A stretch of DNA of 64,000 nt, taken from assembly GCF_003989665.1 (NCBI RefSeq), contig NZ_RZIJ01000023.1:43420-107419 (forward strand), given 5' to 3'. A program made the translations under genes and the position numbers. The notes below the pieces were generated by a model that saw only the letters and a list, made by a program, of their open reading frames with translations, did not search any database and was not told the origin of the DNA. This DNA comes from Azospirillum doebereinerae. Lineage in GTDB: Bacteria > Pseudomonadota > Alphaproteobacteria > Azospirillales > Azospirillaceae. Each line of letters opens with the position of its first letter. The stretch's first letter is position 1. Of the stretch, positions 35,441 through 45,804 are shown piece by piece.

Positions 35441-35555
35441 GGGACGGCATCCGGTGGATTGCGTTCTCTGCACTTATAAGTTCCGACCGTTGCACTGTAA
35501 ATCATGCCGGAACGGAGCGATGGATGGGCATGACCTTTCCCTGGAGACTCCGTTC

Positions 35556-36737
35556 ATGAGCGATGCGCTCGCCCCCCCGGCACCGGCCGGGTCCGCCGTC
35601 CTGCCGCGCCTGCTGCCCTTCGTCGCCGCCGTGTTCCTCGGCTTTCTCGCCATCGGCCTGCCCCTGTCGGTGCTGCCGCTGCACGTCCACGACGCGCTCG
35701 GCTTCGGCGCCGTTCTGGTCGGGGTGGTGGTCGGCCTCCAGTCGGTGGCGACCGTGCTGACCCGCCGCCACGCCGGCATCCTGTCCGACACCCGAGGGCC
35801 GAAACGCGCGGTTCTGACCGGTCTGGCGGCCTCGGCGCTGGCCGGCGTCTGCTACGGCCTGTCGCTGCTGATGCCGGGCGGCAGCATCGGCGCGCTCGCC
35901 GCGATCCTGTGCGGCCGGGTCGTGCTGGGCTTCGGCGAGAGCCTGTTCATGACCGGGGCGCTGTCCTGGGCCATCGCCACCGTCGGCCCGCGCAACGCCG
36001 GCAAGGTGATGTCGTGGAACGGCATCGCCATGTACAGCGCCATCGCCGCCGGGGCGCCCGCCGGGCTGGCGATCCAGGAGGCGGGCGGCTTCGGCGCCTT
36101 GGCGCTGGCGGCGAGCCTCGCGCCGCTGGCCGGGCTGGCGGTCGCGGCGATGGTCCCGGCGGTGCCGGTGCCGGGCGGGGTCCGCATGCCCTTCACGGCG
36201 GTGATCGGGCTGGTGCTGCGGCCGGGTTTGGGGCTGGCGCTCGGCAGCGCCGGCTTCGCGGTGCTCGCCACCTTCGCGCCGCTGCTGTTCGCGGCGCGCG
36301 GCTGGGACGGCGCCGGGCTGGCGCTGACCGCCTTCGGCGTCGCCTACATCGCGGTGCGTCTGGTGGCCGGCGGCCTGCCCGACCGGCTGGGCGGAAAGCG
36401 GGTCGCGGCGGGCTCGCTGGCGGTCGAGGCGGTCGGGCATCTGATCGTCTGGCAGGCAAGCTCGCCCACGATGGCGGTGGCCGGCGCGGCGGTGATCGGG
36501 CTCGGCTTCTCGCTGGTGCTGCCGGCTCTGGGGGTGGAGGCGGTGAAGCGCGTGCCGGCGCAGAACCGCGGGGTGGCGCTGGCCGCCTTCGTCGCCTTCT
36601 TCGACCTGTCCATCGCCTTCGGCGCCCCGGTCGCCGGGGGGCTGGTGGGAAGCTGGGGCTACCCGGCGGTCTTCCTCGCCGCCGCCGGCGCCGCCCTGCT
36701 GTCGGTGCTGGTCACGGCGACGGACCGCCACTCGTGA
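35556..36737 (+). CDS. MFS transporter (YhhS/arabinose-efflux type)
   Basis: Twelve-helix major facilitator of 393 residues. The first cytoplasmic loop carries the MFS motif variant RRHAGILSDTRGPKRAV, and the DRLGGKRV repeat appears after helix 8. It is the usual length for the YhhS/UPF0226 efflux group. The start at 35556 follows CTGGAGAC; an upstream Met at 35520 is possible. It is divergent from a LysR gene, a common efflux-regulator arrangement. Its end lies 8 bp from the convergent dpp-type operon. Confidence 0.87.
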   Translation: MSDALAPPAPAGSAVLPRLLPFVAAVFLGFLAIGLPLSVLPLHVHDALGFGAVLVGVVVGLQSVATVLTRRHAGILSDTRGPKRAVLTGLAASALAGVCYGLSLLMPGGSIGALAAILCGRVVLGFGESLFMTGALSWAIATVGPRNAGKVMSWNGIAMYSAIAAGAPAGLAIQEAGGFGALALAASLAPLAGLAVAAMVPAVPVPGGVRMPFTAVIGLVLRPGLGLALGSAGFAVLATFAPLLFAARGWDGAGLALTAFGVAYIAVRLVAGGLPDRLGGKRVAAGSLAVEAVGHLIVWQASSPTMAVAGAAVIGLGFSLVLPALGVEAVKRVPAQNRGVALAAFVAFFDLSIAFGAPVAGGLVGSWGYPAVFLAAAGAALLSVLVTATDRHS

Positions 36738-36744
36738 AAGCCCA

Positions 36745-37521
36745 TCAGGCGAAGTCGCGGAAGCCCTCCGCCGCCGCGCGGTCGTAGCCCTGGCTGGCGC
36801 GCAGGAGCTGCCGGGTGTAGGGCTGACGCGCCGCCCCTTGACGCAACTCGTCCACCGTCATCTCCTCGACCAGCCGGCCCCGGTTCATCACCGCCAGCCG
36901 GTCGCACAGGTTGGCGACGACGGCGAGGTTGTGGCTGACCAGCACCAGCGTCAGCCCATGCTCGGCCCGCAGGCGGCGCAGCAGGTTCAGAATCTCCGCC
37001 TGCACCGACACGTCGAGCGCCGAGGTCGGCTCGTCCAGCAGCAGCACGCGCGGCTCCAGCACCAGGGCGCGGGCGATGGCAACGCGCTGGCGCTGCCCGC
37101 CGGAGAGCTGGTGCGGGTAGCGGAAGCGGAAGGCCGGTCCCAGCCCGACCTCGCGCAGCACCCGGTCGATCCGCCGGTCGGCGTCGCCCAATCCGTGGAT
37201 GGCGATGGGCTCGGCCAGGATGCGGTCCACCGAGTGGCGCGGGTGCAGCGACCCGTAGGGGTCCTGGAACACCATCTGGCAGAGCTTGAAGAAGTCCTTG
37301 GAGCGCTGGCGCGACTGCGCCGCCCCGGCCACCGCGATGCGGCCGGTCCAGTCGTGGTTAAGCCCGCTGACCGCGCGCAGAACGGTGGACTTGCCCGACC
37401 CCGACTCGCCGACGAGGCCGAAGCTCTCGCCCTCCTCCACCGCCAGCGACAGGCCGTCCACCGCGAGCACCGCGTCGGCGCCCTGGCCGAAAGCGACCCG
37501 CAGATTCTCGACCGCGATCAT
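36745..37521 (-). CDS. Peptide/nickel ABC transporter ATP-binding protein (DppF type)
   Basis: Second ATPase of a peptide/nickel/opine importer, 258 residues. Walker A GESGSGKST, signature LSGGQRQRVAIARAL, Walker B VLLLDEPTSALD, H-loop VSHNLAVVANLCDR. The C-terminal extension with QPYTRQLL is typical of the DppD/F group. It starts within the stop codon of the partner ATPase (4-base overlap) and is last in the operon. Confidence 0.93.
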   Translation of the reverse strand: MIAVENLRVAFGQGADAVLAVDGLSLAVEEGESFGLVGESGSGKSTVLRAVSGLNHDWTGRIAVAGAAQSRQRSKDFFKLCQMVFQDPYGSLHPRHSVDRILAEPIAIHGLGDADRRIDRVLREVGLGPAFRFRYPHQLSGGQRQRVAIARALVLEPRVLLLDEPTSALDVSVQAEILNLLRRLRAEHGLTLVLVSHNLAVVANLCDRLAVMNRGRLVEEMTVDELRQGAARQPYTRQLLRASQGYDRAAAEGFRDFA

Positions 37522-38387
37522 GCGCCGCCCTCCCGTGCCCCGTCCTCTTTCGTCCAGGCCGGATCGCGGGTCAGCACCGGCAGCTCCGCGCGCGGGTCGT
37601 CCAGCCGGGGCAGGCTGTCGAGCAGGCCGCGCGTGTAGGGGTGGGTGGCGTTGCGCAGCTCCGACGCGCGGCAGCTCTCCACCACGCGGCCCGCGTACAT
37701 GATGAGGATGCGGTCGCAGAAGGACGCCACGAGGTTCAGGTCGTGGCTGACGAAGACCATCCCCATGCCGCGCTGGCCGCAGAGATCGTCGAGGATCGCC
37801 AGCACCTGCATCTGCACGGTGACGTCGAGCGCCGAGGTCGGCTCGTCGGCGATCAGCAGGTCGGGTTCGGGGATCAGCATCATGGCGATCATGATGCGCT
37901 GGCCCATCCCGCCCGACACCTCGTGCGGGTAACGGCCGTAGACGCGCTCGGGATCGCGGATGCGGACGGCCTCCAGCATCGCCAGCGCGCGGCGTTTGGC
38001 CTCGGCCGCCCCGGCGCCGCTGTGGACGCGGTAAGCCTCGGCGATCTGGCGGCCCACCGTCATCACCGGGTTCAGCGAGAATTTCGGGTCCTGCATCACC
38101 ATGGCGATGCGCCGGCCCCGGATGGCGCGCAGGCGCCGGTCCGACGCCGCCAGCAGATCCTCGCCCCGGAAGGCCAGACGGTCGGCGGTGACCACACCCG
38201 GCGCCGGCACCAGCCGCAGAATCGAGCGGCCGGTGACCGACTTGCCCGACCCCGATTCGCCGACGATCCCCAGCTTCTCCCGCCCCAGGGTGAAGGAGAC
38301 TCCGCGCACCGCCTCGGTCACCCCGTTGCGGGTCGGGAAGGAGACGCGGAGGTTGGCCACCTCCAGCAGGGGTTCGGTCCCGTCCAT
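37518..38387 (-). CDS. Peptide/nickel ABC transporter ATP-binding protein (DppD type)
   Basis: First ATPase of the importer, 289 residues. Walker A GESGSGKSV, MVMQDPKFSLNPVMTVG, signature VSGGMGQRIMIAMML, Walker B LLIADEPTSALD, and the C-terminal THPYTRGLLDSLPRLDDPRAEL that in the DppD group leads to an oligopeptide-type extension. Here the usual Cys-rich end is absent. Start ATG at 38387; a GTG three codons upstream is possible. It begins 6 bp after the permease gene. Confidence 0.92.
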   Translation of the reverse strand: MDGTEPLLEVANLRVSFPTRNGVTEAVRGVSFTLGREKLGIVGESGSGKSVTGRSILRLVPAPGVVTADRLAFRGEDLLAASDRRLRAIRGRRIAMVMQDPKFSLNPVMTVGRQIAEAYRVHSGAGAAEAKRRALAMLEAVRIRDPERVYGRYPHEVSGGMGQRIMIAMMLIPEPDLLIADEPTSALDVTVQMQVLAILDDLCGQRGMGMVFVSHDLNLVASFCDRILIMYAGRVVESCRASELRNATHPYTRGLLDSLPRLDDPRAELPVLTRDPAWTKEDGAREGGA

Positions 38388-38392
38388 CGCCG

Positions 38393-39319
38393 TCACTCCC
38401 CCTTCGGGTCCAGCACGTCGCGCAGCCCGTCGCCCAGCAGGTTGAAGCCCAGGCTGACGACGAAGATGGCAACGCCGGGCATGGCGGACACCCACCACTG
38501 CTCCAGGATGTTCTGGCGTCCGGCGGCGATCATGGCGCCCCATTCCGGCAGCGGCGGCTGCGCGCCCAGGCCCAGGAAGCCCAGCCCGGCGGCGGTCAGG
38601 ATCACGCCCGCCATGTCCAGCGTCGTCCGCACGATCAGCGAGGCGGCGCAGAGCGGCACCACATGACCGAGGATGATCCGCGCGCTCGACGCCCCTTGCA
38701 GGCGGGCGGCGCTGATGAAGTCGGCGCGGCGGATGGTCAGCGTCTCGGCCCGCGCGAGGCGGGCGTAGGGCGGCCAGGAGGTGATGGCGATGGCGATCAC
38801 CGCGTTCTCGATGCCGGGACCGAGCGCCGAGACGAAGGCCAGCGCCAGGATCAGCTTGGGGAAGGCCAGGAAGACGTCGGTGACCCGCATCAGCACGGCG
38901 TCGACCCAGCCGCCGAGATAGCCGGCCACCGTCCCGATCAGCAGCCCGGCCAGCGGCGCCGTCAGCGCCACCAGCGCGACGATCATCAGCGTCAGCCGCG
39001 CGCCATGGATCAGCCGGGACAGGATGTCGCGCCCGAAGCCGTCGGTCCCCAGCCAATGGCCCGGCCCCGGCGGTTGCAGCCGGTTGGCGAGATCCTGGGC
39101 GTAAGGGGCGTGCGGCGCCAGCAGCGGCGCGAAGGCCGCGACCACCACCAGCGCCAGCACGATCAGCAGCCCGGCCATCGCCAGCCGGTTGCGGCGGAAG
39201 GCCAGCCAGCCGCCCCACGCCCGCCCCAGCCGGGCCTGCATCCGCGACGAGGGAGTGTCGGTGGACAGCCAGCCGCGCCAGCCCGAGAGAGACGAGTCCA
39301 TCATCGCGCGCCTCATCAT
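38393..39319 (-). CDS. Peptide/nickel ABC transporter permease (DppC type)
   Basis: Permease of 308 residues with six hydrophobic segments. It has the DppC N-terminal element (GWLAFRRNRLAMAGLLIVLAL), HWLGTDGFGRDILSRLIHGAR and the EAA loop RRADFISAARLQGASSARIILGHVVP. The ATG at 39319 overlaps the upstream stop by 4 bases (ATGA). Further Met codons at 39304 and 39301 are alternative starts. Confidence 0.92.
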   Translation of the reverse strand: MMRRAMMDSSLSGWRGWLSTDTPSSRMQARLGRAWGGWLAFRRNRLAMAGLLIVLALVVVAAFAPLLAPHAPYAQDLANRLQPPGPGHWLGTDGFGRDILSRLIHGARLTLMIVALVALTAPLAGLLIGTVAGYLGGWVDAVLMRVTDVFLAFPKLILALAFVSALGPGIENAVIAIAITSWPPYARLARAETLTIRRADFISAARLQGASSARIILGHVVPLCAASLIVRTTLDMAGVILTAAGLGFLGLGAQPPLPEWGAMIAAGRQNILEQWWVSAMPGVAIFVVSLGFNLLGDGLRDVLDPKGE

Positions 39320-40326
39320 CGTGCTCTGGGATCGAGCAGGCGGTAGAGCAGGTCGGACAGCAGGTTCAGCCCGATGAAGACGGTGCCGACGACCAGCGTC
39401 CCGCCCAGCACCGCGGTCATGTCGGCGCTGAGCAGCGAGTTGGTGATGTAGAGCCCCAGCCCCGGCCACGCGAACACCGTCTCGGTCAGGACCGAGCCCT
39501 CCAGCAGCGTGGCGTAGGACAGGGCGATGACGGTGACCAGCGGCACCGCGATGTTGCCCAGCGCGTGGCGCCAGACGACGCGGGCCTCCGACAGGCCCTT
39601 GACGCGGGCGGTGGTGATGTATTCCTGGCGCAGCTGGTCCAGCATGAAGCTGCGCGTCATCCGCGCGATGTAGGCGACGCTGTACAGCCCCAGGATCGCC
39701 GTGGGCAGCACCAGATGGTGCAGCGCGTTCCAGAACACGTCGCTTTCGCCGGCCAACAGGGCGTCCACGGTGACCAGCCCGGTCACCGGCTCCACCAGCC
39801 CCTCGTAGAAGACGTCCACCCGCCCCGGCCCCGGCACCCAGTCGAGCCGCGCGTAGAACAGCATCAGCCCCATCAGCCCCAGCCAGAAGATCGGCACCGA
39901 ATGACCGACCAGCCCCAGCAGGCGGATGGCGTGATCGGGCCAGCGCCCGCGATGGGTGGCGGCGAGCACCCCGGCCGGCACGCCCAGCGCGGCACCCACC
40001 GCGACGGCGACGGTCGCCAGTTCCAGCGTCGCCGGGAAAACGCGCAGCACGTCCTCCAGCACCGGGCGCGAGGTCAGGATGGAGGTCCCGAGATCGCCCT
40101 GCATCACCGCAGTGACATAACGCGCGAACTGCTGCCAGAGCGGCAGGTCGAGCCCCAGCTCGCTGCGCATGCGGGCGTAGGTGTCGGCGGTGGCGCGGTC
40201 GCCGACGGCGGCCAGCACCGGGTCGATGGGCACGACGCGGCCGATCAGGAAGGTGACCAGCAACAAGCCGAACAAGGTGAAGGCCACCGAGGCGACCAGC
40301 CCGAGGCTGCGTTTCAGCGTGCGCAA
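39316..40326 (-). CDS. Peptide/nickel ABC transporter permease (DppB type)
   Basis: First permease of the importer, 336 residues with six membrane helices: N-terminal TFLIGRVVPIDPVLA, DLPLWQQFARYV..GDLGTS, EAA loop RQEYITTARVKGLSEARVVWRHALGN, and the ending GLNLLSDLLYRLLDPRAR. It is the first gene of a compact four-gene operon (B-C-D-F). The substrate-binding protein expected just upstream is missing; the upstream neighbour is the EF-hand gene. Confidence 0.92.
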   Translation of the reverse strand: MRTLKRSLGLVASVAFTLFGLLLVTFLIGRVVPIDPVLAAVGDRATADTYARMRSELGLDLPLWQQFARYVTAVMQGDLGTSILTSRPVLEDVLRVFPATLELATVAVAVGAALGVPAGVLAATHRGRWPDHAIRLLGLVGHSVPIFWLGLMGLMLFYARLDWVPGPGRVDVFYEGLVEPVTGLVTVDALLAGESDVFWNALHHLVLPTAILGLYSVAYIARMTRSFMLDQLRQEYITTARVKGLSEARVVWRHALGNIAVPLVTVIALSYATLLEGSVLTETVFAWPGLGLYITNSLLSADMTAVLGGTLVVGTVFIGLNLLSDLLYRLLDPRAR

Positions 40327-40424
40327 GGAGGATCTCTCAAGGGGACGGCTTCCATCCCCGTGAGGGAATCACACTCCATGCGCCGTGCAAAGCATCCCTT
40401 TGGTCGTGCCGGAGAGTCCCCCGG

Positions 40425-41273
<849 letters not shown>

Positions 41274-41512
41274 GACCGGACGCTCCGTTGGGAAGTCGCT
41301 GGCGTCCGGCGGCCGCTTGGCCGGAAGGCGCCCTGTTACCGGACATACGGACCGGCGTTGGGGACTCCTGCGCGGCCTTTCAAGAAATCCATCGCATTTT
41401 ATGGATATGGCGCCCTTCTGGGCCGACCGCCGCCTCTGGCGTTGCGCGCGCAAATCGGCCACAGTGAGGCGAAGGACCGCGCGCGCCAGCGCGGCTGGAG
41501 GGACCGGCCCGG

Positions 41513-42130
41513 ATGATCACGCTCCACACCTTCCCCTCGCCCAACGGGCGCAAGGCGTCGATCCTGCTGGAGGAACTCGGCCTGACCTACCGCGTCCACC
41601 GGGTCGATCTGGTGGCGGGCGAGAACAAGCGGCCCGACTTCCTGGCCATCAGCCCGATCACCAAGATCCCGGCGCTGGTGGAGGAACTGCCCGGCGGGCG
41701 CAGCCGGCGCCTGTTCGGGTCGGGCGCCATCCTGCTGCATTTCTCCGAGCGCACCGGCCGCCTCGTCCCCGACAATCTGGACGACAAGGCCGAGGCGATG
41801 AGCTGGTTCATGCTGGGCATCAGTGACCTCGGCCCGACCTCGGTCGACATGCTGCGCTTCTCGGTGCGCGCGCCGGAGAAAATCCCCTACGCCATCGACC
41901 TCTTCAAGGGCGAGCTGATGCGCTGCTACGCCGCGATGGACGAGCGGCTGGCCGAGGCCGAACACCTCGCCAACGGCTACTCCATCGCCGACATCGCCTG
42001 CTTCCCCTTCATCGCGGCGGCGGCGGTCGCGGGCGGCGGCCTGCTGGAGCGCTTCGCCAACCTGAAGCGCTGGCACGACGCGGTCGCCGCGCGGCCGGCG
42101 GTGCAGCGCGGTATGGCGGTTCCCGAATGA
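41513..42130 (+). CDS. Glutathione S-transferase family protein
   Basis: The 205-residue product has the thioredoxin-like N-terminal domain (ITLHTFPSPNGRKASILLEELGL, cis-Pro segment TKIPALVEE, ESGAI-type site as FGSGAILLHF) and an all-helical C-terminal domain with the N-capping motif YSIADIACFPF. It resembles the YfcG/Ure2p-like (nu) class with disulfide-reductase activity. The substrate is not known. The M20 amidohydrolase gene follows by 60 bp. Confidence 0.87.
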   Translation: MITLHTFPSPNGRKASILLEELGLTYRVHRVDLVAGENKRPDFLAISPITKIPALVEELPGGRSRRLFGSGAILLHFSERTGRLVPDNLDDKAEAMSWFMLGISDLGPTSVDMLRFSVRAPEKIPYAIDLFKGELMRCYAAMDERLAEAEHLANGYSIADIACFPFIAAAAVAGGGLLERFANLKRWHDAVAARPAVQRGMAVPE

Positions 42131-42193
42131 CGCCCCATCTTCCCTACACCTCCCCGGAACGGCCCCGCCGTTCGAAAAACCAGCGTTAGAGCC

Positions 42194-43375
42194 ATGCCCA
42201 TCAACAACCGAATCGCCGCTTTCCAGGACGACATGACCGCGTGGCGGCGCGACATCCACGCCCACCCCGAGCTGGGCTTCGAGGAGAACCGCACCTCCGA
42301 CCTCGTCGCCGCCAAGCTGGCCGAGTTCGGGATCGCGGTGCATCGCGGGCTGGCCGGGACCGGCGTGGTCGGCACGCTGACCGGGCTCGGCACCGGCAGC
42401 GGGCGGGCCATCGGTCTTCGCGCCGACATGGACGCGCTGCCGATGCCCGAGGCGAACGAGTTCGACTACGCCTCGCGCCACCCCGGCAAGATGCACGCCT
42501 GCGGCCATGACGGCCACACCACCATGCTGCTGGGCGCCGCCCGCTATCTGGCGGAGACGCGCAACTTCGACGGCACCGTCCACTTCATCTTCCAGCCCGC
42601 CGAGGAAGGCCAGGGCGGCGGCCTGCGGATGATCCAGGAAGGGCTGTTCCAACAGTTCGACTGCGAGCAGATCTACGGCCTGCACAACTGGCCGGAGCTG
42701 CCGGCCGGTCAGATCGCCGTTCATCCCGGCCCGGTGATGGCGGCGGCCAACCAGTTCGAGATCACGGTGACCGGCCACGGCGCCCATGCGGCCATGCCCC
42801 ACCGCAGCATCGACCCCGTGCTGGTCTCCGCCCACATCATCACGGCGGCGCAGAGCCTCGTCAGCCGGGGCACCGACCCGGCCGACAGCGCGGTGGTGTC
42901 GATCACCGTGGTGGACGCCGGCACCGCCGCCAACGTCATTCCCGACAGCGCCACCCTGCGCGGCACCATGCGGACCTTCTCCGAGGCGACCCACCGCCGC
43001 ATCCAGGAGCAGTTCGCCCGGCTGGTGTCGAGCATCGCCGAGGGGCTGGGCGCGCAGGCCGTGCTGAACTTCCGCCCCGGCTACCCGGCGACCGTCAACA
43101 GCGAGCCGGAGGCCCGCGTCGCCGCCAGCGTCGCCGCCAAGGTGGTGGGGCAGGAGAACGTCGTCTGGGCGCCCGCCCCGACGATGGCGGCGGAGGATTT
43201 CGGCTACATGCTGAAGGAGCGGCCGGGCGCCTACATCTGGCTCGGTCATGGCGGCCACGGCGGGCCGGGCTGCCGGCTGCACAACCCGCACTACGACTTC
43301 AACGACGCCATCCTGACGACCGGCGCCAGCTATTGGGCGTCGCTGGTCGAGACCATCCTGCCCCGGAGCGCCTGA
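42194..43375 (+). CDS. M20 family amidohydrolase (hippurate hydrolase/N-acyl amino acid type)
   Basis: Metal-dependent amidohydrolase of 393 residues. It has MHACGHDGHTTMLLGAA (metal Cys/His), QPAEEGQGGG (catalytic and metal Glu), the dimerisation domain with GHGAHAAMPHRSIDP, and the C-terminal metal His (GGPGCRLHNPHYDFND). This is the pattern of HipO/AbgB-like aminoacylases that release an amino acid from an N-acyl form. It likely acts in the cytoplasm. Confidence 0.92.
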   Translation: MPINNRIAAFQDDMTAWRRDIHAHPELGFEENRTSDLVAAKLAEFGIAVHRGLAGTGVVGTLTGLGTGSGRAIGLRADMDALPMPEANEFDYASRHPGKMHACGHDGHTTMLLGAARYLAETRNFDGTVHFIFQPAEEGQGGGLRMIQEGLFQQFDCEQIYGLHNWPELPAGQIAVHPGPVMAAANQFEITVTGHGAHAAMPHRSIDPVLVSAHIITAAQSLVSRGTDPADSAVVSITVVDAGTAANVIPDSATLRGTMRTFSEATHRRIQEQFARLVSSIAEGLGAQAVLNFRPGYPATVNSEPEARVAASVAAKVVGQENVVWAPAPTMAAEDFGYMLKERPGAYIWLGHGGHGGPGCRLHNPHYDFNDAILTTGASYWASLVETILPRSA

Positions 43376-43380
43376 GCCGC

Positions 43381-43860
43381 ATGACGACCCGCCGCATCCT
43401 CGCCCCGCTCGCGCTGCTGGGCGCGCTGTCCCTTGCGGCCGGCCTGACAGCCTGCCAGACCGATGGAACGGGAGAGGAGGCGGCCGGCAACCTGCTGCCC
43501 GCCGTGGCCGCGTCGGGCACCGCCTGGCAGGGCGACCGCAGCCTCGCCGCCGAACGCGCCTACGTCACCGCCAGCAACGCCCAGGAATGGACCGAGTTGT
43601 GGGCGCGGGTCGGCGAGCCGGCCCCGGCGTCCCTGCCAAGCGACCGCATGGCGGTGGCGGTGTTCCTGGGGCCGCGCGACACCGCCGGCTACACGGTCAG
43701 CATCGATCGCGCCCAAACGGCGGGGGGCGAGTTGCAGGTCGGCTTCCACGAACGGGTGCCCGGCCCGGCGCAGGCGGTGGCGCTCAGCCAGACCAGCCCC
43801 TACGCCATCCGCCTGCTGCCCCGCGTCGAGGCCAAGGCAACCTTCCACCGCGACAAGTGA
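43381..43860 (+). CDS. Lipoprotein with PrcB-type C-terminal domain
   Basis: The 159-residue lipoprotein has lipobox LTAC (Cys25). The C-terminal half reads AVAVFLGPRDTAGYTVSIDRA, then ELQVGFHERVPGPAQAVALSQTSPYAIRLLPR, which is the pattern of the PrcB_C (protease complex subunit) domain. It starts 5 bp after the amidohydrolase stop codon, so it is probably co-transcribed. Role unknown; no protease partner is adjacent. Confidence 0.75.
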   Translation: MTTRRILAPLALLGALSLAAGLTACQTDGTGEEAAGNLLPAVAASGTAWQGDRSLAAERAYVTASNAQEWTELWARVGEPAPASLPSDRMAVAVFLGPRDTAGYTVSIDRAQTAGGELQVGFHERVPGPAQAVALSQTSPYAIRLLPRVEAKATFHRDK

Positions 43861-43882
43861 CGCCGCATCCCCGCCGACTGAG

Positions 43883-44033
43883 CCCTCTCCCCCCCGGGGA
43901 GAGGGTTGGGTGAGGGGGACGCATGGCGACCGGCAAACATAGAAAACCACTCAGCATTTTTCTTCCGCCCTGCCGGGCGTAACGCCCCCTCACCGGCCCT
44001 AGCGGGCCACCCTCTCCCCGGGGAGGAGAGGGC
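43883..44033. repeat. Palindromic repeat, copy C
   Basis: Arms CCCTCTCCCCCCCGGGGAGA..GGGTGAGGGG and its near complement (with a short GGCCCTAGCGGGCC insertion in the right arm) flank a 65 bp AT-richer centre. It lies between two convergent genes and ends a few bases from the reductase stop codon. Confidence 0.85.
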
Positions 44034-44039
44034 TCCTTC

Positions 44040-45029
44040 CTACAGCAACGTTTCCAGCACCCGGTCGGGCGGGGTGTGGCCGTCGATGAAGGTCTTGACG
44101 TTGACCACGACCTTCTCGCCCATGTCGATGCGGCCCTCGATGGTCGCCGAGCCCATGTGCGGCAGCAGCACCACGTTGTCGAGCCGCAGCAGCTTCGGGT
44201 TCACCGCCGGTTCGTGCTCGAACACGTCCAGCCCGGCCCCGGCGATCTCGCCCTTGGACAGCATGCGGGTCAGCGCCACCTCGTCGATCACCTCGCCGCG
44301 CGAGGTGTTGACGATGTAGCAGTGCGGCCGCAGCAGCTTCAGCCGGCGTTCCGACAGCAGGTGGTAGGTGGCGGGCGTGTGCGGGCAGTTGATCGACACC
44401 ACGTCCATCCGCGCCAGCATCTGGTCCAGGCTGGCCCAGTAGGTCGCCTCCAGCTCCTGCTCCACGTCGGGGTGGACGCGGCGGCGGTTGTGGTAGTGGA
44501 TCGACATGCCGAAGGCGCGCGCGCGCCGCGCCAGCGCCGAGCCGATCCGCCCCATGCCGAGGATGCCCAGCCGCTTGCCGGTGATCCGGTGGCCCAGCAT
44601 CGTCGTCGGCCCCCAGCCGGCCCATTGGCCCGACCGCACCAGCCGCTCGCCCTCGGCCAGGCGGCGCGCGGTGGCGAGCAGCAGCGCCATTGTCATGTCG
44701 GCGGTGTCGTCGGTCAGAACGCCCGGCGTGTTGGTGACGACGATCCCGCGCTCCCTGGCCGCCCGCAGGTCGATGTGGTCGACGCCGGTGCCGAAGGAGG
44801 CGATCAGGCGCAGCTTCGGCCCAGCCTGCTCGATCATCGCGCGGTCGATGCGGTCGGTGACGGTGGGGACCAGCACGTCGGCGACGGCCAGCGCGTCGAG
44901 CAGCTGCGCCGTCGTCAGCGGAACGTCGTCGGGATTGAGCCGGGTGTCGAACAGCTCCATCATCCGGGTCTCGATGACGTCCGGCAGCTTGCGGGTCACG
45001 ACAACGAGCGGCTTCTTCTTGTCGGTCAT
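44040..45029 (-). CDS. D-2-hydroxyacid dehydrogenase (glyoxylate/hydroxypyruvate reductase-like)
   Basis: NAD(P)-dependent dehydrogenase of 329 residues. Rossmann motif GILGMGRIGSALARRARAFG, catalytic Arg (NTSRGE), Glu (FEHEP) and His (LLPHMGSAT). IASFGTGVDHIDL and the length match the GyaR/GRHPR branch that reduces glyoxylate or hydroxypyruvate. It could recycle glyoxylate made by the glycolate oxidase encoded at the left of the window; this link is an inference. It has moderate similarity to the dehydrogenase at 9358 but belongs to another branch. Confidence 0.88.
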   Translation of the reverse strand: MTDKKKPLVVVTRKLPDVIETRMMELFDTRLNPDDVPLTTAQLLDALAVADVLVPTVTDRIDRAMIEQAGPKLRLIASFGTGVDHIDLRAARERGIVVTNTPGVLTDDTADMTMALLLATARRLAEGERLVRSGQWAGWGPTTMLGHRITGKRLGILGMGRIGSALARRARAFGMSIHYHNRRRVHPDVEQELEATYWASLDQMLARMDVVSINCPHTPATYHLLSERRLKLLRPHCYIVNTSRGEVIDEVALTRMLSKGEIAGAGLDVFEHEPAVNPKLLRLDNVVLLPHMGSATIEGRIDMGEKVVVNVKTFIDGHTPPDRVLETLL

Positions 45030-45282
45030 CGAGCGATGCCTCCCCTAACCTCTTGGCCGGCCTTGCGATGAAAAACGGCCTGTCGTTGCCATACCAAGCG
45101 GTTGTGTGACTGTCCAGATGGCTGTGACGAATGACCGCCCTGGCGCGGGCCGGGCCGGGGGTTTGAAGGGCCGTGACAAGCGTTCCGGCTCCCCCTCGCG
45201 GCGGGCGGCGGGCCTTGCCCCAAGCGACCACCACTATCTATAGTGCGGTCCTGCGTCGCAGCCCCCGTTTTCCCGGTGCCCC

Positions 45283-45804
45283 ATGCTCGTCCGCCGTTCC
45301 GCCCTTGCCGCGCTGGCCCTGCTCGTCGGGTTGGGGGCCGGCTTGGCGTCCGCCGCGGAACCGCGCAAGGAAAAGGACCCGACCCACGCGTCCGGCCTGC
45401 CGATCCCGCGCTTCGTCACGCTGCGCGTCGGCGAGATCAACCTGCGCTCCGGCCCCAACGGCAGCTACCCCATCGACTGGGTGTTCACCCGCAAGGACAT
45501 GCCGGTGGAGATCATCCAGGAGTTCGACACGTGGCGCCGCATCCGCGACTGGGAGGGCAGCGAAGGCTGGGTCCACCAGAGCGCCCTGTCCGGCAAGCGC
45601 GGCGCCCTGGTCGTCGGCCCGGTCCGCGCCCTGCGCAAGGCCCCGCAGAGCGACTCGTCGGTCGTCGCCCGCGTCGAGGCCGGCGTCATCGGCTCGCTCA
45701 AGAAATGCCAGGGCGACTGGTGCGAGATCGACATCAAGGGCTATCGCGGCTGGCTGCAACGGGCGGATTTCTGGGGCAGCTACCCCGGAGAAAAGATCGA
45801 GTGA
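45283..45804 (+). CDS. Periplasmic SH3-domain protein
   Basis: The 173-residue product has a signal peptide (to about residue 25) and two bacterial SH3 modules: VGEINLRSGPNGSYPIDWVF...WRRIRDWEGSEGWVHQS and VVGPVRALRKAPQ...CQGDWCEIDIKGYRGWLQRADFWG. This is the SH3_4 group that is common in alphaproteobacteria and thought to bind peptidoglycan. It is divergent from the reductase gene. Confidence 0.85.
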   Translation: MLVRRSALAALALLVGLGAGLASAAEPRKEKDPTHASGLPIPRFVTLRVGEINLRSGPNGSYPIDWVFTRKDMPVEIIQEFDTWRRIRDWEGSEGWVHQSALSGKRGALVVGPVRALRKAPQSDSSVVARVEAGVIGSLKKCQGDWCEIDIKGYRGWLQRADFWGSYPGEKIE

